Of a stretch of 64,000 nt of DNA, positions 13,001 through 26,000 are shown piece after piece. The number at the start of each line of letters is the position of its first letter. The first letter of the stretch is position 1. The stretch is from Datnioides undecimradiatus (taxonomy: Eukaryota > Chordata > Actinopteri > Lobotiformes > Datnioididae). The stretch covers positions 19,453,285 to 19,517,284 of the forward strand of contig WARS01000036.1 of NCBI GenBank assembly GCA_008933995.1, read 5' to 3'. The position numbers and the translations under genes were made by a program. Under the pieces are notes generated by a model. That model was not told the origin of the DNA, ran no database searches, and was given only the letters and a program-made list of their open reading frames with translations.

Positions 13001-16000
13001 TCAGGATGAGCTTAAGAGCATCGCTGATAAATTGGCCCTGGCTGGTGTTTTGACTTTCACAGTCAGCTCTGGGCAAGCAGATGACGCCCTACTGAAAACA
13101 GTTGCCTTTGTCCCGGATTTGGCTTACCATCAAAGAAGATTCTCTGATTTGCCAGCCATGGCTGAAGAAATCATGCCAAAGTTGATAACGGTGGTTGGTG
13201 ATACAGATGTGACAACATTCCCTGACGAAACAGGTAATTTTAGCATTTCTCTGTTTCTATTAATAAAATTAACATGACTTACTAAAAACTGGATCAGTAA
13301 CAATTCTTTTTTTTTTGGTTTTCCCTCAGTTGTTGTTTCTGGAGCTGAAAGGGATGTTGCCTTCCTCATTGATGGCACAGACAATGTTCGAGCAGATTTT
13401 GCCTACATCCGGGATTTTATCATTAAAGTGATTGAGCCACTTGATGTTGGGATTGACAAGGTACGAATTTCAGTGGTTCAACACAGTGAGAGGCCAACAC
13501 CAAGCTTCTATCTTAACACTTATCAAACCAAAGATGAGGTGATAAGAGCTGTCAATGGAATGACCCTGGCTGGTGGACGTAGTCTAAACACAGGAAGTGC
13601 TCTAAAATTCATGAAGGACGTCATCTTGTCTGAAAGGCAAGGTAGCCGGGCTGCACAAAATGTCCCTCAGTTTCTGATCGTTTTGGCTGGAGACAGATCG
13701 AGGGATAACGTGAAGGAACCTGCTGGTGCACTGAAGACAGAGGGAGTCGTACCATTTGGTGTTGGTGTCAAGGACGCAGACCCAAAGCAGATTGCGGACA
13801 TTTCACACAACCCCTCCTTTGCCTTCAAAGTGCAGGAATTCAGTGAACTTAGCACCATCCCACAAAAGCTCAATAACTATGTGAGCCTTCCAAAGGAGGA
13901 GCTGACCCTGGTTCTACAGCAAGGTAAGTGAAATCTCTTTTGCGATTGGTGTCCTAAACTTGCAGTATGAAAAAAACATTTCTACTGACGTTTATGGTGA
14001 TTTATCAGAATAACAGAATCTTATTTGTTGTGTCATAGCACAAAGCAATGCTGTAAAAAGAGATATTGTGTTTCTGATGGATGGCTCTGATAACACAAGA
14101 AATGGATTCCCAGAGATAAAACTCTTTGTTAAGAGCATAGTGGAGAGACTCTCTGTCAGTGACAACCAAGACCGAGTGTCTGTGGTTCAGTTTGCTGATA
14201 ACCCTGAAGTCAACTTTGATCTGAATTCTCACAAGTCAAACAATGACATTTTAAATGCCATAGATAACTTAAGGCACAAGGGTGGCACGAGCCTTAATAT
14301 CGGGGGAGCTCTACAGTTTGTGAGGCACAGTGTCTTCACTTCCTCAACGGGCAGTAGAAGACTAGAAGGAGTGCCCCAGATTTTAATTCTTCTGAGTACC
14401 AAACCCTCCACTGATAATGTGAGAAGCCCAGCTTTTGCACTCAAAGAACACGACATTGTGCCAATGGCTGTTGGTGTGGGAGATGCCAAACTTTCAGAGT
14501 TGGAAATGATTGCCTTCAAGCCTGCTTTCACATACATGGTCAATGATTTCTCCAAGTTGCCCTCAATCCAGTCACAACTCATTGCTACACTGAACATAAA
14601 CAAAGACACAGAGGAACCCATGACTGGAATCTCTGATTTAGTAGGTAAGAACTCCACATTTTAATAACATGGCTAAATTGGAGTACGGTATTACACTATT
14701 TGTCCTCCAAATAACAACTCTCTAATATATTTAACATCAATTTCTACAACGTAATGATTGTTGATAAAGTAATAAACGTTTATGAAATGTTTTGGCACAT
14801 TTCTCTTGCATGACATTCATGATTACTCTTGCTAGAAGATCTATTCTGTTGAAAAAACAACTGTTCTGTATTTCTCATGCTTTCAAGAAGGTAGCCCTTT
14901 TTTATGCCTCGTTTCAGTTGCCCTCTTCAGTGCAGAAGATGAGTCGACAAATTCTTGCATACATCTTTTTTGATAAAAAGATGGTTCTTTAGCAGTTCTG
15001 CTTGAAATAGCGATTTCAGAGCCTATACCTCGTTTTCTTTTCATGCTTGGCTCATTCCTCTGAACTTTCTCTTGCTCATTCATATACATGAGCATGGAAA
15101 AGACGTGATCACGCAGTTCGTGAATTCTCTTTCTATCTATCCATGTATCACCTTCTTGACACAGGGAGCAACAAGAGGGACATAGTGTTTCTCCTTGATG
15201 GGTCAGATGACTCCAGAAATGGACTACCTGCAATTCGAGAGTTTATCAGAAGAATGGCAGAAGATCTGGACATAAGTGAAGATAAGGTTCGAATGGCTGT
15301 CGTACAGTATAGTGATGACACCACAGTTTACTTCAACTTAAAAGCTCACAGATCCAAAAAGGCTGTCATCTATGCTGTAAGGAGTCTTCGGCATAAAGGA
15401 GGAAGACCGCGGAACACTGGAGCTGCTCTACAGTTTGTGCAAGACCACGTTTTCACTGCTTCAGCTGGGAGTAGACGCTTGGAGGGAGTCCCTCAGATTC
15501 TGTTTTTACTAACTGGTGGCAAATCAAACGATGATGTTTCGGGAGCTGCGTTAAAGCTAAAAGAAATCGGCGTTCTGCCCTTTGCCATTGGAATGAAAAA
15601 CACTGAACAGGAGGAGCTTCAAAAAATTGCCTTCTCAACAAGATTTCTTTTCAACCTTCCTGTCTTTGGTGAACTTCTGTCCATTCAGCCAGAGATAGCT
15701 GCATTTGTCCAGGCGGAAATACAAACTGAGCCTCCCACTGTTGTAGGTAAGAAGTATCACTGATTAGTAGGTGAGAATCAAACTGATTCCCCGCCTACAT
15801 TTTAGAACATTTGGTTCCTTATAGTTTGAATTACAATGAAACTGCATCGCCTTCTGCAGCGTGTCAGTTGATCAGTTTCATGTTTCTCAAACTGACTCCA
15901 CTGGCTAGAGACAACTTCATGTTTATGCTGTCTCACCTTCGGCTCTCATACTTTTTCATCTTGTGCCCTGGACAGTCTTGTCTTGACAGCTCCACATCAG

Positions 16001-16973
16001 CAAAAGTCCTTTCTTTCTACTCTTACGCTCTTCCTTGAGCCAATGATAATCACATCATTGACCGACCACTTAGAGTAAACGAGTATTGAAATCTTTTTTC
16101 CAGCTTTCTTCACCTTTCATTTGTGAAAGAGGAATATGCTCCTTACCTTGTAGTTCCTTCCGAGTTTCTCAATATGTTTTTATTTTCAAGTTTTCTCAAA
16201 TGTTCTTGCATCTAACACCATGTTTATTACAGCAATTTGTTTAAAGTGTGATGACAAGGTCCTACTGCTTTGGCTACCTCATGTGAAATGATTGCACAAT
16301 AATATATTTCAGGTCATGGACTATATGTTTGATTCTTAAACAAGGTTTTCCTATTGTTTTCTAGTTGAATTAGAGTCCCCTCAAAGAGATATAGTATTTC
16401 TGTTGGATGGGTCAGATGACACACGGAGTGGCTTCCCAGCAATGAAAGGTTTTGTCCAAAGAGTGGTAGACACACTCAATGTTGGTGAGAACAAAGATCG
16501 CATTTCTGTGGTCCAGTACAGCAGAGATCCACAGACCCATTTCAATTTGAACACCTACACAAATAAAGAAGATGTTCTTGGTGCCATTGAACAGCTGAAT
16601 CATAAAGGAGGCAAACCACTCAACACTGGTGCAGCTCTTGAATATGTGAGGAATGATGCTTTTGCTGATTCCTCTGGGAGTCGGCGTCAACAAGGTGTCC
16701 CTCAGATATTGATTCTTTTGAGTGGGGGAAGATCTCAAGATGATGTTGCAAGGGCTGCTGCAGCTCTTAAGCAGGACAAAATTGTTCCATTCTGTGTGGG
16801 TACAAGAAATGCAGACATACTCGAGCACCAAATGATTGCACATAACCCCTCCTACGCTTTTTCTGTGCTTCGGTTTGATGACATTGGAAGCATCCATCAA
16901 CAGCTTGTGTCATTTGTGAAAAGGGTGCCTCGACAGCAGCCAAGATTAAAAGTACAGAATGGTCTAGGTAAGA

Positions 16974-17018
<45 letters not shown>

Positions 17019-20000
17019 GTTCTCATCATGTTTTTCATGAATGCATAACTTCATGTGTACTTTTAACTGAGCACCATCCTTGTGTCTGTCATAGTTTCTG
17101 CAGATCAAACTGAATCCATTCAGCGTGATATTGTATTTTTACTGGATTCCTCGGACGTCATGCAAAATGACTTTGACGCTGTAGTTGGCTTTGTTAAGAG
17201 AATGGTGGACAAACTCACTGTGGATGAGAACAAAGATCGTGTTGCAGTGGTGCAGTACAGCAGAGAGCCCTCTGTTGAATTTTTTCTTAACACACATAAA
17301 ACACAGCAAAATGTTGCTGGCAGTGTTCAAAGTCTGAGGCATAAAGGAGGGAGACCCCTCAATACTGGTGCTGCCCTCCAGTATGTCAAGGATAATGTCT
17401 TTACAGCCTCTTCTGGAAGTAGGCATCAACAGGGTGTTCCACAGATTTTGGTTCTCCTAACTGGTGGACGGTCCAGAGATGATGTCAGAAATGCTGTAGA
17501 AAGCTTGAAAGAAATTGGTGTAATGGTATTTGTGGTGGGAACAAAGAATGCAGATCTCCTTGAGATTCAGTCAATGTCACAGGAAGCCAGTCGTGCGTAC
17601 TTTGCAGCAGACTCCAGTGATCTGTCAAACGTTGATCAACAAATATTCTCTGCCATCAAGCTGGGTGAAACCCCTGCCATTAAACCAGCATCGTATGGTA
17701 AGACTGTAATGACTCCATCTCATGCACAACTTCTCACATGTCATTCATTTGAACTGAGGGGGAGTAATAATCAGTAAGAGACAAGAGACCATTTTTAGCC
17801 TTTGAATCTGGAGGACAGTGGATTGTGGATATGTTAAATTTTACCAAACTATGAGCTGAAACCAGAGAGTCAGTACACATGCAAGCAGGAAGTTGACATA
17901 GGGAGCTCCATTGCAAAGAAAATGTTTGCTGTTATTCAAATGAAAACAAGGTATTTTGACATTCTACACAGAAAAAATGTTAATCAAGTACTTGTGCGGT
18001 TTATTGATAACAACGAAATCAAGATTTGCACTTTGTTATGACAAATAAAGATTGTCTAGACTAGATTTACCTCTATATCATTTTAGCAGTAACATCTGAT
18101 TCCATCAAAGTTCTCCCCTACATGTTTTGGTCAACCAAATCATTCACTAATACAGCCGAGCAAGTTTCTGAACATTTGCAGAAATGAAACACTCAACATT
18201 ACTGTTCTGATTACAGATCCCAACAGAAGAGACATTGTTTTTTTGGTCGATGGTACTGATGATTCTCAGCGAGGTTTCCAAGATATTAAAGACTTTGTGC
18301 AGCGAATAGTAGAGGACCTAAACATTGATGCAAACAAAGATCGTGTGGCTTTGGTCCAGTACAGCAACACGGCAAAGATCGATTTTGACCTGAGGCGTTA
18401 CTCAACACAGGATGATGTTCTTGATGCAGTAAGAGCCCTAAACCATAAAGGAGGTTATCCTCACAACATTGGAGCGGCTCTCCAATATGTGATGGACCAT
18501 GTATTTACGTCTGACACAGGAAGTAGACTCCTTGATGGGGTTCCACAGATACTCATAATACTGAGTGGTGGAAGATCTGGAGATGATATAAGAACCCCAG
18601 TCAGAATACTGAGAGAGACTGGTGTAATATCGATTGCCATTGGAACAACTGGTGCTGACACCCTAGAGCTGCAGACAATATCTCATGAACCCAACTATGC
18701 ACTGTCAATAACTGATTATGAGGAGCTTCCCACTACCAAGCAGGATGTATTTGCATTGTTAAGAGAGGCTGCCCACCATGTAGAGCAAACTGCTCCAACA
18801 AATGATTTTGGTAAGATGTGATATAATAATTCTTGGTATTTAAAAAGGTCTGTAAAACAGGTGTGGATTCAAGAGATTGCTATTGTACGTGTTACACGTA
18901 GAAAATCACATTGTTTTTGTTTCTACATCTTTTGTTTCTGTTGTAGATTCTAAGAAACAAGATGTAGTGTTTCTCATTGATGGATCGTATGACTCAAGAA
19001 ATGGCTTTGAAGAGATACGAGCCTTTATAGAAAAAATTGTTGAAAGTTTGAATCTAGATGAAAACAAAGACCAAGTGGCTGTTGTTCAATACAGCCGTGA
19101 TGCCACAGCCAATTTCTACTTGAATTCCTATTCATCCAAGAATGATGTGCTCAATTCCATTGGAACAATGAGACACAAGTTGGGAAGACCTCTCAACATC
19201 GGCAAAGCACTTGAGTTTGTGCGAGACAATGTCTTTGCTGCTTCAGTTGGAGGCAGAAGTGCAGAATCGGTCCCTCAGTATCTCTATATATTTAGTGGTG
19301 GGAGATCAGGGGATGATGTCAGAGGACCAGCACAGTCACTGAAAGACAATGGAATAAAGACTTTTAGCATTGGAACGAAGAATGCTGATACATTGGAAAT
19401 GCAAACCATCTCTTTCACCCCAGCGCATTATTTTCATGTCACAAGCTTTGACAATCTACAAAGCATCCATCCATCTGTGGAAGCCACATTGAGGGGTGCT
19501 CAAGAAACAACTGTATTTCCAACTGTCATTGGTAAGAAATAGAAACATCATTTGTATTTTAACATTCTGGAGATGTCTCCTAAAAGGACTTAAAATTATA
19601 TGATGGAATTATTGAGAAGGTCTGTCTTTACAAAGATGCTGTTTTTGTAAATATGTTTGTTTGTATCCATTACAGACACTTCCACAGTTTCAGAAATAAA
19701 ACTCCAGAGTGCCGATATTGTTTTTCTCCTTGATGGATCTGATAATATGAGGGCAAGTGAAAGACACGTATTGGATTTTGTCAGAGAGTTTGTCAAGCAA
19801 ACAGAAATTGGACCAAGCAAAGTACAAGTTGCTTTGACTCAGTACAGCACAGAACCCACAACTGATTTTTTCTTCAATACATACTCATTGAAAGATGATG
19901 TCTTGAGTCATTTGAGCAATTTAAAACTGAAAGGAGGGTTAAAAGTGAACACTGGCGTTGCCCTTGATCATGTGAAGAACAGTGTTTTCACTGCTCCATC

Positions 20001-23000
20001 TGGAAGCAGAATCCAGCATGGAGTCCCACAGATACTCATTTTTGTCAGTGGGAGAAAGTCAGATGATGATGTCTTGGGTGCAGTGGACAGACTGAGAAAT
20101 ACAGGAATTGTCCTTTACACTGTTGGAGTAAATAATGCAGATCGGTATGAGATGGCTCAGTTAGCACACAGTCCAAGTGCAGAGTTTTTTATCAAGGAAA
20201 TGTCTGACTTTCCTCATGTAAGAGAGCTGTTACTGTCAGACATAGCGTCTCACAAAGGCACTGTCAGCCCTGGTCTAGGTGAGTGAAAAGAAGGAATTTA
20301 TCTTTAATAACTCATAAAGTGTCTATTAGATATTCTTAATGATATATAAAAATATTCAAACAGTGTAAACTGTATGTGTATCAGTCACATTCAAAGTAAT
20401 TACATTTTTATCATTTTATTAACACAGTTAACATGATTGTGGACTCTTCTAGGTTCAGCTTCCAGTAAGAATAGAGATATTGTCTTTCTCATTGATGGAT
20501 CTGATGATGTAAGAAGCAGGTTCTCTGCTGTACGTGAATTTGTGGCAAAAATGGTTGCCAGCTTTGACCTGGATCAAGGAAAAGATAAAGTTGCTGTTGT
20601 ACAATATAGCAACAATGCTGAACTCAGTTTCAATCTGAATGCTTACGACACAAGAGATGACGTTCTCAGGCATGTTGCAAGCCTAAAACCAAAAGGCGGA
20701 AGACCTCAGTATATTGGAGCAGCACTGCAATTTGTGAGAGATAAAGTATTTGCTTCAAATGCCGGAGGACGACAACAGGAAGGTGCAAAGCAGATACTTA
20801 TCATGTTAGCTAGTGGAAGATCTAGAGATTCACCTCGAGGACCAGCAAGTGTGCTCAAGGCTGCAGGGGTTGCCACATTTGCAATTGGATCAAGAATGTC
20901 AAATTCAGCTGAGATACAAGTTATTTCATCTGACCCAAATTATGCTTACTCAGTCCCTGACTTTGTGAATCTTCCTCGTATTCAACAAAGTTTAATGAGC
21001 CGTCTTACTCAAATTGGGGTTGAGGAGGACACAAAAGCAGGTAAGCATTTAGATTATTTTAACAATTATGTAAAGAAATCAACTTCAGCTGTGAATAATT
21101 TGATCGTGTCTAACATAATCTATTTCCATTAACAGAGCAAAGTGATGAGAAAGGAAGGGACATAGTTTTTCTCTTGGATGGATCTGATAATATTAGAAAT
21201 GGATTTTCAGCCATCAAAGATTTCCTTTACAGTGTAATAGAAAGACTTGACATTGGACCAAATAAAGACAGAGCTGCTGTGATACAGTACAGCAATGTTG
21301 CAGTAGCCAATTTCTTTCTGAATTCATTCATGAGGAAGGAAGATATCCTTATGGCTGTCAGAAGGCTCTCACACAAAGGCGGAAGACCTCTCAAAATGGG
21401 TATAGCTCTACAATATGTCAAAGACAATGTGTTCACAGCTGCCTCTGGAAGTAGACACACTGCCAATGTGCCACAAATTCTTGTTGTTTTAACTAGTGGT
21501 CCATCCAGTGACAGTGTGGACTTGCCTGTTACTTCTCTAAAACAAAGCAATATCACAATATTAACTATTGGAAATAAAAACTCTGACATCAAGGAAATGG
21601 AGAAAATATCACATCCTCTAGGTAACACTTTTTCAGTCTCTGAAATGACTGACCTTCCAAGTGTACAAGAGCAAGTTCTGGCTGCAATTACAGAAGAAAA
21701 TCTGAAACATGGAAGTAGGAAAACAGAAGTGATTGGTAAGAATTATCAATTATTGTTTCTAATTAACATACCAACTGGGAATGCGAAAGTAACCATGATA
21801 AGAGGTACAGCAATTTAACAGGGCTGTAAACTGCTTTATGCACATTTAAGTACTACAAAAGGTATTTATAAAAATGTGGTAAGCCTGTGCCACTTACAAA
21901 AAAAACGGAACTAGCAATGATACAGAAAATACTAAAGAGATAAATATAGTTCACAAGTTACTGCTAAATCCACCAGGGGGGTTTTACAAAGTGTTTTATT
22001 GTCTGCCACCTTCCTGTTTTTTCTCAGTTGACACTGCCAAAAAGGACATTGTGTTCCTTCTGGATGGTTCTGATGGCACAAGGAATGGCTTCCCTGCCAT
22101 GCGAGATTTTGTTGAGAGGGTTGTGGAGAAACTGAATGTGGGACAAAACAAAGACCGTGTCGCTGTGGTCCAGTACAGCAGAGATGCAGAGGCCAATTTC
22201 TATCTGAACACATACACCACGAGAGAGGATGTTGTGGATTCGGTCAGAGGGCTGACACACAAAGGAGGTAGACCCCTCAACACCGGGGCAGCCCTCCAAT
22301 ACGTCAGGGACAACATTTTGACAGACTCCTCCGGGAGTAGACGCCTGCAAGGTGTTCCACAGTTGTTGATCCTGCTAAATGGTGGAAGGTCTTTTGACAA
22401 TGTAGATACCCCAGCCTCTGCTCTCAAACACCAGGGTATCAATGTGATTGCCATTGGAACCAGGAACTCTGACAGTAGGGAGCTGCAGAAGATATCTTAT
22501 GAGCCCAGTTACGCTCTATCAGTTTCTGAGTTCACTGAGCTCCCCGGCGTCCAAGAACAGCTCTCCTCTGTAATGAGCACCGTGCTAGTGAGGGCCACGC
22601 CCATGACACCAACAGTACCTGGTAAGAAAGTGAAGCACTTTTACATTTCAACAACACATTGGGACACAAGTCCAGTGTAATGACGTAAAATGAAGTTAGC
22701 AGTGGCCAGTAAGTTCCACTCTGACATGAGAGGTGCGCCAGCATTGATAGAGAACCTTGTTAAAAAGGCTGAGGTTAGCTTTGCTTACGTACCTTTGAGA
22801 AAGGTTTAACACTTGAGCCTGAATATGTCTCAAATTTTGTGTTCCCTAGTGGAGAGAAAGCCGCACGGAAAGGACGTTGTGTTCTTGTTGGATGGATCTG
22901 ATGGTACTAGAAGTGGATTCCCAGCTATGCGCGACTTTGTCCAAAGAGTAGTAGAGAAACTCAGTGTGGATGACAACAAAGACCGCGTGTCAGTGGTTCA

Positions 23001-26000
23001 GTACAGCCGAGATCCTGCTGTCCAGTTCTATCTGAACACGTACACAACCAAAGCTGAGATCCTTGACACTGTCAGAGGTTTGAGGCACAAAGGCGGAAGA
23101 CCCCTCAATACTGGAGCAGCTCTCCAGTACTTGAGGGATAACGTCTTCACGGCCTCTGCCGGAAGCAGGCGCCTGGAAGGAGTGCCACAGCTCCTGATAT
23201 TGCTAAGTGGTGGAAGGTCTTATGACAGTGTTGATGCACCGGCCTCTGCTCTCAAGCAGCTGGGTGTCTTGACCTTTGCAATTGGAACCAGGAACTCTGA
23301 CAGCAGTGAACTGCAGAAGATATCCCACGATCCCAGTTATGCTCTCTCTGTAAATGAATTCACCGACCTTCCCAGTGTGCAACAGAAATTCGAGTCCTCC
23401 GTGGAGGCCGTGGTCGTTGACGTCACCCCAGAAACACCAACTGTACCCGGTATGTTAACGTGCGCGGCCTGGTGAAGGCCAAGTGACTTTTGCCTGCCAG
23501 TAGAGAAAAGAAGTCAAGTGTCGTAGTTGTTTAGCTCCACTTGTGAATTTAAAATGAGGTGGGGGGTCTGCTTTCCCATTGGTTAATTTTAAAGTGGGTA
23601 GTGGTAGGCGCTTTAAAAAATAACAACAACAAACAAACAACCTAATCTACAAATAGTTTTGATGAGAAGTCCACCAGCATAGTGTTTGTCAAGGTGTTGA
23701 TGTTATTTGTCTTGCTGTCTTTTCTCAGTTGACACTGCCAAAAAGGACATTGTGTTCCTTCTGGATGGTTCTGATGGCACAAGGAATGGCTTCCCTGCCA
23801 TGCGAGATTTTGTTGAGAGGGTTGTGGAGAAACTGAATGTGGGACAAAACAAAGACCGTGTCGCTGTGGTCCAGTACAGCAGAGATGCAGAGGCCAATTT
23901 CTATCTGAACACATACACCACGAGAGAGGATATTGTGGATTCGGTCAGAGAGCTGACACACAAAGGAGGTAGACCCCTCAACACCGGGGCAGCCCTCCAA
24001 TACGTCAGGGACAACGTCTTTACAAACTCCTCCGGGAGTAGACGCCTGCAAGGTGTTCCACAGTTGTTGATCCTGCTAAATGGTGGAAGGTCTTTTGACA
24101 ATGTAGATACCCCAGCCTCTGCTCTCAAACAGCAGGGTATCAATGTGATTGCCATTGGAACCAGGAACTCTGACAGTAGGGAGCTGCAGAAGATATCTTA
24201 TGAGCCCAGTTACGCTCTATCGGTTTCTGAGTTCACTGAGCTCCCCGGCGTCCAAGAACAGCTCTCCTCTGTAATGAGCACCGTGGTAGTGAGGGCCACG
24301 CCCATGACACCAACAGTACCTGGTAAGAAAGTGAAGCACTTTTACATTTCAACAACACATTGGGACACAAGTCCAGTGTAATGAAGTAAAATGAAGTTAG
24401 CAGTGGCCAGTAAGTTCCACTCTGACATGAGAGGTGCGCCAGCATTGATAGAGAACCTTGTTAAAAAGGCTGAGGTTAGCTTTGCTTACGTACCTTTGAG
24501 AAAGGGAAAGGTTTAACACTTGAGCCTGAATATGTCTCAAATTTTGTGTTCCCTAGTGGAGAGAAAGCCGCACGGAAAGGACGTTGTGTTCTTGTTGGAT
24601 GGATCTGATGGTACTAGAAGTGGATTCCCAGCTATGCGCGACTTTGTCCAAAGAGTAGTAGAGAAACTCAGTGTGGATGGCAGCAAAGACCGCGTCTCAG
24701 TGGTTCAGTACAGCCGAGATCCTGCTGTCCAGTTCTATCTGAACACGTACACAACCAAAGCTGAGATCCTTGACACTGTCAGAGGTTTGAGGCACAAAGG
24801 CGGAAGACCCCTCAATACTGGAGCAGCTCTCCAGTACTTGAGGGATAACGTCTTCACGGCCTCTGCCGGAAGCAGGCGCCTGGAAGGAGTGCCACAGCTC
24901 CTGATATTGCTAAGTGGTGGAAGGTCTTATGACAGTGTTGATGCACCAGCCTCTGCTCTCAAGCAGCTGGGTGTCTTGACCTTTGCAATTGGAACCAGGA
25001 ACTCTGACAGCAGTGAACTGCAGAAGATATCCCACGATCCCAGTTATGCTCTCTCTGTAAATGAATTCACTGACCTTCCCAGTGTGCAACAGAAATTCGA
25101 TTCCTCTGTGGAGACTGTGGTTGTTGAGTTCACCCCAGAGTCACCCCTTTTACCTGGTATGTTAACAACACAAACAATCATCATCCGTTACACTCATCCC
25201 TCATCACCCATCAGTATGACATTATGAGTTCAATAAAATAAGTTTTCTGAATTCTGGTGGTCTCTTTTGATTTAAAAAATGCCTACTGACATTTTCTTTC
25301 AGCAGATGGTGTGAGCTGTGTGGAGAAGTGACACTTAATTTTCTGAACTCTTACAACCAAGAATTGTGAACTGGCTACAGTAGAGTTTGTATAGCCTAGC
25401 TACATTATTGCAAAATACATTTCCTACACAATAACCACATTTCACACTTTAGCAATATATAATTGACATTGACATTGTGCTGTCACAATAACCCTCTAGT
25501 GGATGTTTTCCAGTCCATCGGAATTCAAAATAAGGTTGCGAGCTGTTGGAAGAATTTTCCCAAGTCTAATCTGAAAGTCATTACATACACACATTGTCAT
25601 TTTCCCTGCAATTCAGCTTTTGTTTGTTTCTATCCCGATTTTATGCTGTGAGAAAATACTGTGAAACTTTAAAAAAATGAGCGCTTGAATCGGGGCCAGA
25701 TTACTGTGCATTTCTGGGTCTGAGTCTGGGCTAAGCTTTTCTCTGTGTTATCAAGTCATCCATTGGTTATGATTGCTGGTGTGATTTTCCCTTGTTACAT
25801 ATATTGACCAGTTCTGTAGGAAACATAATATTACCTTCTCTTTTTCCTTTTTTAGCTGAGTCACAGGGACCAAGGAAGGATGTCATTTTCCTTGTTGATG
25901 GATCTGTTGGCGTTGGACGGGAATTTCCTATCATCCAAGAGTTCATCCGCAGGGTTGTTGAGAGTCTCAATGTGGGTGAGAACAAGATCCGGATTGGCGT

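Noticed and set aside
21932-24155. Repeated minus-strand frames opposite vWA domains 15 and 17
   Set aside because: They are antisense shadows of the near-identical + strand exons and repeat only because those exons are duplicated.
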